Shown here in pieces: positions 30,780 through 38,689 of a DNA stretch of 64,000 bases (positions are counted from its first letter, which is position 1; every line of letters starts with the position of its first letter). Below the pieces are notes generated by a model, which did not search any database, was not told the origin of the DNA, and saw only the letters and a program-made list of their open reading frames with translations. Where the stretch lies: positions 310,001-374,000 of the forward strand of contig JAWKRT010000003.1 of assembly GCA_041389495.1 (NCBI GenBank), in the 5' to 3' direction. Source of the stretch: Myxococcota bacterium. Lineage in GTDB: Bacteria; Myxococcota_A; UBA9160; UBA4427. A program made the position numbers and the translations under genes.

Positions 30780-32456
30780 TCAGTCCGCGCGGCCTGCGGC
30801 GCGTGCCGGGCGGGCGAGCAGGCGCAGGCCCTCGAACACGAGCCAGACGTCGAGCGCGAGGATGATCGCGCCGGAGAGCGCGAGCAGCGTGCGATCGGCG
30901 AAGTGGCGGAAGTAGCCGATGACCTCGGCGCCCATCGCCCAGATCGTCGTGACGGCGACGAAGACCATGGGAACGGCCGTGTAGACGGGGCTCCTTCCCT
31001 GGCTCCGCAGCCAGACGGAGACGATCAGCAGCGTCACGCCGGCGACGAGCTGGTTCGTCGTCCCGAAGAGCGGCCACAGCGCGAGCCCGCCCTTGCCCGA
31101 GCCCTCCGCGAGCGCGAGCAACAGCGCCGCGCCGATGCCGAGCGCGCCCGCGACGTAGCGGTTGGTGAGGGCGCGCACCCCGTAGGCCTCGGCGAGCTCG
31201 GCGATCACGAGCCGCTGGATGCGCGCGCCCGTGTCGAGCGACGTCGCCGCGAAGGCGATCACCATGACGGCCATGAAGGTCTTCGCGGTCGCGAGCGGGA
31301 TGCCGAGCGCGGCGACGAAGGCCGCGCCGCCGTTCACGAAGGCACCGAGCTTCGCCGAGAGGCCGTCCGCGGCGCCCCAGCTCGCGTAGTGCACGTGCCA
31401 CTCCTCCGCGTTCGCGAAGCCGGCCGTCGCCGCGAGCACGGCGAGCAGGCCGAGCGCGCCTTCTCCGAGCATGCCCGCATAGCCGATCGGTCGCGCGTCC
31501 GTCATGCACGCCACCTGCTTCGAGGTCGTGCCCGACGACACGAGCCCGTGGAAGCCCGAGATGGCGCCGCACGCGATCGTGATGAAGAGGAACGGGATCA
31601 TCGGCGGCGCGCCCTCGGGCGCCGCGTTGACGGCGGGAGCGACGATCGTCGGCTGCAGGACGGCGAGGCCGCCCGCGAGCAGCGCGAGGCCGGTGACCAG
31701 CTGGTGCGCGTTCAGGAAGTCGCGCGGCTGGAGCAGCAGCCAGACGGGCAGCACCGAGGCGACGAACGAGTACGCGAGCAGGAGCCACACCCACGTGAGC
31801 GCCGAGATCGACGCGATCGACGGGAAGGCGCGCGCGAAGGCGTCGCCGTAGAAGATCGACACGAGCAGCAGCACGTAGACGACGAGCGACGGAACGAGGA
31901 TCGGGACGCCGCGCCGGTAGGTGAGCCATCCGAGCGCCATCGCCGCGAAGATCTGCACGTTGATCGGGAAGATCGCGCCCGGGTTGCTCGCGAAGAGCGT
32001 GCCGATGATGAACGCGAAGACGGCGAGCACGATCCAGATGAGGAACGAGATCACGACGAGGAAGAGCGTGCGCGCGCGCGGGCCGATGACCGCGCCGGCG
32101 ATCTCGCCGATCGAGCTGCCGCGGTGGCGGAGGCTGATGACGAGCGCCGCGAAGTCGTGCACGGCCCCCATGAAGACGGTGCCGAGCGTGACCCACAGCA
32201 GCGCCGGCAGCCATCCCCAGATGACCGCGATCGCCGGGCCCACGATCGGTGCGGCGCCGGCGATCGACGTGTAGTGGTGACCCCAGAGCACCCACTTCGA
32301 GGTCGGCACGAAGTCGACGCCGTCCTCGAGCTCGACGGCCGGCACCGGCTCGTCGTCGCGCAGCGCGAAGAGGCGTTCCGCGAGGAAGCGCGAGTAGTAG
32401 CGGTAGCCGAGTGCGAAGCCGGCGAACACGAGGGCGGCGAGCACGGCGGCGTTCAC
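30780..32456 (-). CDS. cstA: Carbon starvation protein CstA
   Basis: A 558-residue membrane protein with about 14-16 helices. Family landmarks: GYRYYSRFLAERLF at the start, DFVPTSKWVLWGHHYTSIAGAAPIVGPAIAVIWGW, GAVHDFAALVISLRHRG, CGAISGFHGLVSSGTTSKQ and LWPLFGTTNQLVAG. In E. coli the CstA family takes up pyruvate or peptides under carbon limitation. The GTG start is preceded by GGAGGAG with 6-base spacing. It heads a two-gene unit with the SDR. Confidence 0.94.
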   Translation of the reverse strand: MNAAVLAALVFAGFALGYRYYSRFLAERLFALRDDEPVPAVELEDGVDFVPTSKWVLWGHHYTSIAGAAPIVGPAIAVIWGWLPALLWVTLGTVFMGAVHDFAALVISLRHRGSSIGEIAGAVIGPRARTLFLVVISFLIWIVLAVFAFIIGTLFASNPGAIFPINVQIFAAMALGWLTYRRGVPILVPSLVVYVLLLVSIFYGDAFARAFPSIASISALTWVWLLLAYSFVASVLPVWLLLQPRDFLNAHQLVTGLALLAGGLAVLQPTIVAPAVNAAPEGAPPMIPFLFITIACGAISGFHGLVSSGTTSKQVACMTDARPIGYAGMLGEGALGLLAVLAATAGFANAEEWHVHYASWGAADGLSAKLGAFVNGGAAFVAALGIPLATAKTFMAVMVIAFAATSLDTGARIQRLVIAELAEAYGVRALTNRYVAGALGIGAALLLALAEGSGKGGLALWPLFGTTNQLVAGVTLLIVSVWLRSQGRSPVYTAVPMVFVAVTTIWAMGAEVIGYFRHFADRTLLALSGAIILALDVWLVFEGLRLLARPARAAGRAD

Positions 32457-32529
32457 GGGCGTCTCCTCCGAGCGCGCGCCGCGCCCGAGCGGCGCGCAGG
32501 ATATCCCAGCGCGCGCCGCGCGAAGCGGG

Positions 32530-34218
32530 CTAGCCGGCCGCCCCGGCCGCGTAGACGAGGGGGCCCGTCGCGCCGAGGGGAAGGCCGAGCTCGATCCACA
32601 CGACGAGCATCGCCGTCCAGGCGACGAGGAAGGCCGCCGCGTAGGGGAGCATCAGCGCGACGATCGTGCCGAGGCCCGAGCGCGGCAGGTGCTGCCGGAG
32701 GAAGGCGAGCACGATGATCATGTACGGGTTGAGCGGCGTCACGACGTTGGTCGCCGAGTCGCCGATGCGATAGGCGACCTGCGTGAGCTCGGGGCTGATG
32801 CCGGCGGCCATGAACATGGGCACGAAGACCGGCGCGAAGAACGCGTACTTCGCGGACATCGACCCGATGAACAGGTTGCCCGCCGCGACGACGCCGACGA
32901 ACGCGACCATCAGCAGGCTCGACGGGAGCGCGGCCCGCGCGAGGGCGCGGCCGCCCTCGAGTGCGAGCATCTCGCCGAGGTTCGAGAAGCGGAACCAGTC
33001 GATGAACTGCGCGGCGAAGAACGCGAGCACGATGTACGAGCCCATCCCCGACATCGTGTCGGCCATCATCGCGGCGAGGTCCTTGTCGCTGCGGATGCGC
33101 CCGACCGACGCGCCGTACACGACGCCGGGCAGCAGGAAGCCGAGGAAGAGCAGCGGGACGATCGCGCTCACCCAGCGCGGGAAGCGTCCGTCGACGCCGT
33201 GGAGCGGCGCGCCCGGCACGAGCACGAGCGCGACGAGCAGGGCGGCGCCGAGCGCGCACGTCGCGAGCGCGCGCCGGAGCGCGCGCCGCTCGCGCGCGTC
33301 GTCGCCGCCCGTGGCGAGCGCGTCGGCGACGGGGGCGGAGGGGCCGCCGTCCTCCACCGGCTTGCCCGCGAAGCGCGGCTCGACGAGCCGCGCCGTCACG
33401 CCCCAGCCGACCGCCGTCAGCAGCGCCGTCGACGCGATCATGAAGTAGAGGTTCGCGTTGGCGGCGACGGCGTACTCCGGGTCGAGCAGCGACGCGCCCT
33501 CGGTCGAGAGCTCGGCGAGCAGCGGGTCGAGGCTCGTCACGAACAGGTTCGCGCCGAAGCCGCCCGCGACACCTGCGAACACGGCGGCGAGCCCGGCGGC
33601 CGGCGAGCGACCGGCCGCGCGATAGAGCGCCGCCGCAACGGGGGGCAGCACGACGTAGCCCGCGTCGAGCCCCATCGACGACATCACGCCGACGAACACC
33701 ATCGCCGGCGTGAGCAGTGCGGGCGGCGCCGCGCGCATTGCGCGCGCGAGCAGGGCGCCGATGAAGCCGCTGCGCTCGGCGACGCCGATGCCGAGCATCC
33801 CGACCAGGACGACGCCGAGCGGCGCGAAGCCGACGAAGGCGTCGACCATGTGGTCGAGCGCGTAGTAGAGGCCGTCGGCGTCGAGCAGCGTGCGCGCGCG
33901 CACGACGACCTCGCGCGTCGCGAACGCCGCACCTCCCGTGCGCGCGTCGACGACGCCGACGCGCAGCGCCTCGCCGCTCACGGGGTCGACCACCGCGTGG
34001 CCCGCGGCGTCGAGCGCGGGCGCCGTCACGGCCTCGCGCACGGTCTTCGCCACCTGCCAGTCGAGCGCGCTCGCCACGTGCGAGAGCGCGACGACGGCGA
34101 CGGCGCCGAGCGCGAACAGGGTGGCCGGGTCGGGCAGCGCGTTGCCGACGCGCTCGATGCGATCGAGCCACGAGCGGCGGGGGCCTCCGCTGCGCGTGCG
34201 CTCCCGGTCGTCGGCCAT
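32530..34218 (-). CDS. AbgT-family transporter
   Basis: A 562-residue membrane protein. Landmarks: RIERVGNALPDPATLFALGAVAV near the N-terminus, the family loop with SMGLDAGYVVLPPVAAALY, GGFGANLFVTSLDPLLAELST, GMGSYIVLAFFAAQFIDWF, and GDSATNVVTPLNPYMIIVLAFL. AbgT proteins import p-aminobenzoyl-glutamate or export sulfonamides with proton coupling. The ATG at 34218 sits behind AGGGAGGGGG; a GTG three bases upstream is possible. It runs in the same direction as cstA. Confidence 0.92.
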   Translation of the reverse strand: MADDRERTRSGGPRRSWLDRIERVGNALPDPATLFALGAVAVVALSHVASALDWQVAKTVREAVTAPALDAAGHAVVDPVSGEALRVGVVDARTGGAAFATREVVVRARTLLDADGLYYALDHMVDAFVGFAPLGVVLVGMLGIGVAERSGFIGALLARAMRAAPPALLTPAMVFVGVMSSMGLDAGYVVLPPVAAALYRAAGRSPAAGLAAVFAGVAGGFGANLFVTSLDPLLAELSTEGASLLDPEYAVAANANLYFMIASTALLTAVGWGVTARLVEPRFAGKPVEDGGPSAPVADALATGGDDARERRALRRALATCALGAALLVALVLVPGAPLHGVDGRFPRWVSAIVPLLFLGFLLPGVVYGASVGRIRSDKDLAAMMADTMSGMGSYIVLAFFAAQFIDWFRFSNLGEMLALEGGRALARAALPSSLLMVAFVGVVAAGNLFIGSMSAKYAFFAPVFVPMFMAAGISPELTQVAYRIGDSATNVVTPLNPYMIIVLAFLRQHLPRSGLGTIVALMLPYAAAFLVAWTAMLVVWIELGLPLGATGPLVYAAGAAG

Positions 34219-34254
34219 CACCCCCTCCCTCCGCTCGGCCGCGCGCGGCGCGCG

Positions 34255-34749
34255 TCAGCGTCCGTCGTGCCCGCCCGGCGCGAGCCCCTGCGTCGCCTCG
34301 AACAGCGCGCGCCCGCGCGCGCGCTTCTGCGCGAGCCAGATGCCGAGCGCGAGCGCGCCGCCCGCGACGTCGAGGACGACGTCGGACGCGGCACCGGTGC
34401 GGTGCGCGGTCTTCGTCTGCCGCGTCTCGTCCGCAGCGGCGAGGGCGAGGACGCACGCGAGCGCGGCGGCGACGACGAAGCGCATGCGCGCGCCCGTCGT
34501 GATCGCGAGCGCGCGCCCGACGAGGAGCGCCAGCACGCCGTACTCGACGACGTGCGCGAGCTTGCGGACCGCGAAGAGCGCGCGCGTGCGCGCGACGGCG
34601 TCGAGCTCGGGGCGCAGCCAGTCGAGCAGCGGGCCGAGGAAGCGCGACGTCTCGCTCGCCGAGAAGCCGTCCGTGCCGAGGCCCCAGACGAAGCCCGCCC
34701 ACGCGAGCGCGACGGCCCAGGCGAAGATCGTGCGCGCGCGGCTCTGCAC
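34255..34749 (-). CDS. VanZ family protein
   Basis: A 164-residue membrane protein with about four helices. The VanZ core is clear: GTDGFSASETSRFLGPLLDWL, then KLAHVVEYGVLALLVGRAL and DVVLDVAGGALALGIWLAQ. VanZ-like proteins are found in glycopeptide-resistance clusters and many others; the role is usually unknown. GTG start. It is divergent from the ATP-grasp/KamA/MurJ operon. Confidence 0.85.
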   Translation of the reverse strand: MQSRARTIFAWAVALAWAGFVWGLGTDGFSASETSRFLGPLLDWLRPELDAVARTRALFAVRKLAHVVEYGVLALLVGRALAITTGARMRFVVAAALACVLALAAADETRQTKTAHRTGAASDVVLDVAGGALALGIWLAQKRARGRALFEATQGLAPGGHDGR

Positions 34750-34902
34750 TCGCTCCTCGCCTCCCGCCTACGCGCGCGCCGGCCGGCGCGTGCGCGGCTC
34801 CCCGCGCGCGACCGGCCGTGGCCCGCGCGAGCCCGCCCTCCGGTGGCGCGCGCGAACCGTAGCCCGTGCCGTCGCGCGCGCCGCCGTGGCTATGCTCCGC
34901 GC

Positions 34903-35946
34903 GTGCCTGCGCCCCTCGCGATCGGAATCGTCTTCGAGACGCACGAGAGCTACGCGCGCGCGCCGCACGAGCCCGCCGATTTCGCCGCCGAGTACGAGCC
35001 GGTCGCGACGATCGAGGCGCTCGAGGCGGCGATCCGCGCGATCGGCCACCGGCCGGTGCGGCTCGGCACGCCGCACGCGCTGCTCGCCGCGATCGGGAAG
35101 GGCGAGCTCCCGCCGCTCGACGCCGCGCTGTCGATCGCGGAGGGCCGCGGCTCGCGCAATCGCGAGGCGTGGGCGCCCGTGCTGCTCGAGATGGCCGGCG
35201 TGCCGCGCCTCGGCTCCGACGCGCTCACGCTGTCGACGAGCCTCGACAAGCTGTGGACGCTCGAACGCGTCGCTGCCGCGGGTGTGCCCGTGCTCCCGCA
35301 CACGTGTCTCGCGAGCGCGGACGACGCGTTGCACGCGCCGCTCCCCGACGCGTTCCCGCTGTTCGTGAAGCCGCGCTGGGAGGGGACGGCGAAGGGCGTC
35401 GAGCGCACGTCCGTCGTGCACGGGCGCGATGCGCTCGCGCGCGAGGTCGCGCGCATCGCGCGCGACTACGCGCAGCCCGCGCTCGTCGAGGCCTTCGCGC
35501 CGGGCGCCGAGTACACGGTGACGGTGGTCGGCTCGGCGCCGCCGCGCGCGCTGCCCGTCCTGCAGCGCGCGCTCGAGCGCGAGTCGGGCATCGGCCTGCA
35601 CGCGCTCGAGCGCGCGGGCGCGGCCGCGCCGCCGCCGGGCGGCTATGCCCACCACGTCCCCGGCGCCCTCGACGCCGGCCTCGAGGCGCGCCTCGGCGAG
35701 CTGGCGCTCACCGCCTGGAAAGCGCTCGAATGCCGAGACTTTGCGCGCATCGACTTCAAGCTCGACCGCAGGGGCGAGCCGGCCCTCCTCGAGATCAACA
35801 CGCTGCCCACCTTCGCGCCCGACGGCAGCTTCGGCGTGCTCGCCGAGCTGGCCGGCACGACCTACGAGGCGCTCGTCGGCGAGGTGCTGGCCGAGGCGCT
35901 CGCGCGGCTCGGGCTCGCACCGGGCCGCGCGGCGGACGGCGCGTGA
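34903..35946 (+). CDS. ATP-grasp ligase of the D-Ala-D-Ala ligase family
   Basis: A 347-residue protein. N-terminal domain IGIVFETHESY; ATP-grasp core FPLFVKPRWEGTAKGVERTSVV, ALVEAFAPGAEYTVTVVG, and the metal-binding FARIDFKLDRRGEPALLEINTLP. In true Ddl enzymes EIN is followed by a PG-x-T motif; here it reads NTLPTFAPDGSF, so the substrates may differ. The stop overlaps the KamA GTG, which implies joint action: perhaps ligation of a beta-amino acid to another acid, or a peptidoglycan variant since murJ follows. A TATGCT hexamer ends 6 bases before the GTG, with no ribosome site. Confidence 0.8.
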   Translation: MPAPLAIGIVFETHESYARAPHEPADFAAEYEPVATIEALEAAIRAIGHRPVRLGTPHALLAAIGKGELPPLDAALSIAEGRGSRNREAWAPVLLEMAGVPRLGSDALTLSTSLDKLWTLERVAAAGVPVLPHTCLASADDALHAPLPDAFPLFVKPRWEGTAKGVERTSVVHGRDALAREVARIARDYAQPALVEAFAPGAEYTVTVVGSAPPRALPVLQRALERESGIGLHALERAGAAAPPPGGYAHHVPGALDAGLEARLGELALTAWKALECRDFARIDFKLDRRGEPALLEINTLPTFAPDGSFGVLAELAGTTYEALVGEVLAEALARLGLAPGRAADGA

Positions 35947-37091
35947 GCGCGGCGCTCGACCTCCCGCGCGTCGCGCCGCCCGACGGCGTCGACCCGCGCG
36001 CGTGGCGCGACTGGACGTGGCAGATGCGCGCGCGCGTGCGCTCGGCCGACGACCTCGCGCGCTTCGTCGCGCCGGACCCGGACGAGGTCGCGGCCATCGA
36101 CGCGCTCGCCGACCGCTTCCGCTTCGTGATCACGCCCTACTACGCGCGGCTCATGGACCCGCTCGACCCCGCGTGCCCGATCCGCCGCCAGGTCGTGCCG
36201 CGCACGGCCGAGCTCGGAGACGCGCGCGGGCTCGCCGACCCGCTCGACGAGGTCGCGCACTCGCCCGTCAAGAACGTGGTCCGCGTCTACCCCGACCGGA
36301 TCGCGTTCTGCGTCAACAACGAGTGCGCGCTCTACTGCCGCTACTGCCTGCGCAAGCGGATGGTCGGCGACGAGGCGTGGACGATGCAGAAGCGCGAGCT
36401 CGAGCGCGCGCTCGACTGGATCCGCGCGACGCCCGCGATCCGCGACGTGCTGCTCACGGGCGGCGACCCGCTCGTCTTCTCCGACGCGCGACTCGACTGG
36501 CTGCTCGGCGAGCTGCGCGCGATCCCGCACGTCGAGGTGCTCCGGCTCGGCACGCGGCTTCCCGTCACGTTGCCGTACCGGGTGACCGACGCGCTCTGCG
36601 CGATGCTCGAGCGCCACCACCCCGTCTGGGTCAACACGCACTTCAACCACCCGCGCGAGTGCACGGCGGACGCGGCCGAGGCGTGCGACCGGCTGCTGCG
36701 CGCGGGCATCCCGGTCGGCAACCAGAGCGTGCTCCTGCGCGGCATCAACGACGACGTCGCCGTGATGAAGGAGCTGTGCGAGACGCTCGTGCGCATGCGC
36801 GTGCGACCCTACTACTGCTACCAGGCGCAGCTGCTCGAGGGCACCGCGCACTTCCGCGTGCCGATCGAGCGCGGCATCGCGCTCTTCCGCGCGCTGCGCG
36901 GCCGGACGAGCGGCTTCGCGATTCCGACCTACGTGCTCGACACGCCGTACGGCAAGGTGCCGCTCCAGCATCCGTACGCGCGCGGGCGCGACGGCGACGA
37001 CTTCGTGGTCGAGACGTGGGACGGCCGCCTGTGGCGCGAGCCGAACCCGCCGGACGCGGCGGGCGCCGCCCCGGCGGCGGAGCGCGCGTGA
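35943..37091 (+). CDS. KamA-family radical SAM aminomutase
   Basis: A 382-residue enzyme of the lysine 2,3-aminomutase family. The cluster motif CALYCRYC gives Cys128, Cys132 and Cys135 (C-x3-C-x2-C). Other family segments: RVYPDRIAFCVNNEC, LLTGGDPLVFSDARL, WVNTHFNHPRE, LLRGINDD and YYCYQAQLLEGTAHFRVP. The PLP lysine is probably in DTPYGKVPL, where KamA proper has a longer glycine run. Substrate could be lysine, glutamate or another amino acid; no AblB acetyltransferase is nearby. It overlaps both neighbours by 4 bp. Confidence 0.9.
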   Translation: MSAALDLPRVAPPDGVDPRAWRDWTWQMRARVRSADDLARFVAPDPDEVAAIDALADRFRFVITPYYARLMDPLDPACPIRRQVVPRTAELGDARGLADPLDEVAHSPVKNVVRVYPDRIAFCVNNECALYCRYCLRKRMVGDEAWTMQKRELERALDWIRATPAIRDVLLTGGDPLVFSDARLDWLLGELRAIPHVEVLRLGTRLPVTLPYRVTDALCAMLERHHPVWVNTHFNHPRECTADAAEACDRLLRAGIPVGNQSVLLRGINDDVAVMKELCETLVRMRVRPYYCYQAQLLEGTAHFRVPIERGIALFRALRGRTSGFAIPTYVLDTPYGKVPLQHPYARGRDGDDFVVETWDGRLWREPNPPDAAGAAPAAERA

Positions 37092-38683
37092 GCGCACCGG
37101 GCGAACCCGCCGCCGCGCCGCGGCCCGCGCCGAGCGTCCGCGCCGTCGCGCTGCTGCTCGGCGCGAGCGTCGCGCTGTCGCGCGTCGTCGGGTACGTCCG
37201 CGAGATCACGCTCGCGAACCAGCTCGGCGTGGGCAGCTCGTCCGACGCGTACAACGCGGCGTTCACGATCCCCGACGTGCTCAACTACCTGCTCGCGGGC
37301 GGTGCGCTCACCGTCGCGTTCGTGCCGTTCTACACGCGCGTGCGCCGCGAGCGCGGCGACGCGGCCGCGCAGCAGCTCTTCGAGACCGTGCTCGGCACGA
37401 CCGCCGCGCTCGTCGTCGTCGCGACCTGCGTGCTGTTCGCGCTCGCCGACGAGCTCGTGCGCGTCGCCTTCTCGGGGTTCGACGCGCCGACGCGCGCGCT
37501 GACGGCGCGCCTCTCGCGCATCCTCCTCCCGGCCCAGGTCTTCTTCGTGACGGGCGGGATCGTGCGCGCGGTGCTGATGGTCGAGGGCCGCTTCGCGACG
37601 CACGCCGTGGCGCCCGTCGTCTACAACCTCGGCATCATCGCCGGCGGTCTCGCGACCGGGACGCCGGAGGGCTTCGCCTGGGGTGCGCTCGCCGGCGCCG
37701 TCGTCGGCCCCTTCGCGCTGCCCGTCGCCGACCTGCTGCGCACGCACCGCGTCGGCCTCCGCATCGACCTCCGCTCGCGCGACTTCCGCACCTACGCGTG
37801 GATCGCGCTGCCGCTCATGCTCGGCCTCTCGCTGACGACCGTGGACGAGTGGTACGAGAAGCTCTTCGGGCAGGCGCTCGCGGTCGGCACCGTCGCGGTG
37901 CTCGGGTTCGCGCGCAAGCTCGTGCAGGCGCCGATCGCGATCGTCGGGCAGGCGATCGGCGTCGCCGCGCTGCCGACGCTCACGCGCCTGTGGAGCGAAG
38001 GGCGCACGGACGAGCTCGAGCGCGTGCTCTCGGGCGCGCTGCGCGCCGCGATCGGGCTCGGCGCGCTCTCGGCCGCCTTCGTGTTCGCGTTCGCCGCGCC
38101 GGTCGTCACGGTGCTCTACCAGCACGGCGCGTTCTCGGCCGAGGCCGCGGCGCGCACCGGGCGCGTCCTCGCCGTCATGAGCTTCGCGATCGTCGGCTGG
38201 ATCGCGCAGCAGGTGGCGGTGCGCGCCTTCTACGCGCGCGAGGAGATGTGGCGGGCGATGGCGCTCGGCACGGCGATCGTCGTCGCGGTCGTGCCGCTCT
38301 ACGTCTTTGCGGGTGGCGCCTACGGCGCGGAAGGCCTCGCCGCGGCCGGCGCCGTCGCGATGGTCGTGAACGCGGTCGCGACGCTCGCCTGGGCGCGCGC
38401 GCGCTTCGGCGGGCCTCGCCTCGGCCCGCTCGCGCGGTCGCTCGCGCGTTCGGCCGTGGTCGCCGCGGCCGCGGCCGCGGCGGGCCGCGCCGCGGGGGGC
38501 GCGGCCGTGGGCGCGCTCGGCGCCGAGGGCCGCGCGGCCGCGATCGCCGAGCTCGTCGCCGGCGGCGCGGCGTTCGCGGCGGCGGCGGCGATCGGGCTCG
38601 CGGCGGTCGGCGACGCGGAGACGCGCGCGACCGCGCAGCGGCTCGCGGGGCGCGCGGCCCGCCTCGCGCGCCGTCGGCGCTGA
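37088..38683 (+). CDS. murJ: Lipid II flippase MurJ
   Basis: A 531-residue membrane protein with about 14 helices. MurJ features: ASVALSRVVGYVREITLANQLGVGSSSDAYNAAFTIPDVLNYLLAGGALTVAFVPFY at the start, ILLPAQVFFVTGGIVRAVL, a DEWYEKLF segment in helix 7, and LYQHGAFSAEAAART. It moves lipid II across the membrane for peptidoglycan synthesis. The GTG overlaps the KamA stop (GTGA). Confidence 0.94.
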   Translation: MSAPGEPAAAPRPAPSVRAVALLLGASVALSRVVGYVREITLANQLGVGSSSDAYNAAFTIPDVLNYLLAGGALTVAFVPFYTRVRRERGDAAAQQLFETVLGTTAALVVVATCVLFALADELVRVAFSGFDAPTRALTARLSRILLPAQVFFVTGGIVRAVLMVEGRFATHAVAPVVYNLGIIAGGLATGTPEGFAWGALAGAVVGPFALPVADLLRTHRVGLRIDLRSRDFRTYAWIALPLMLGLSLTTVDEWYEKLFGQALAVGTVAVLGFARKLVQAPIAIVGQAIGVAALPTLTRLWSEGRTDELERVLSGALRAAIGLGALSAAFVFAFAAPVVTVLYQHGAFSAEAAARTGRVLAVMSFAIVGWIAQQVAVRAFYAREEMWRAMALGTAIVVAVVPLYVFAGGAYGAEGLAAAGAVAMVVNAVATLAWARARFGGPRLGPLARSLARSAVVAAAAAAAGRAAGGAAVGALGAEGRAAAIAELVAGGAAFAAAAAIGLAAVGDAETRATAQRLAGRAARLARRRR

Positions 38684-38689
38684 GCCGCC

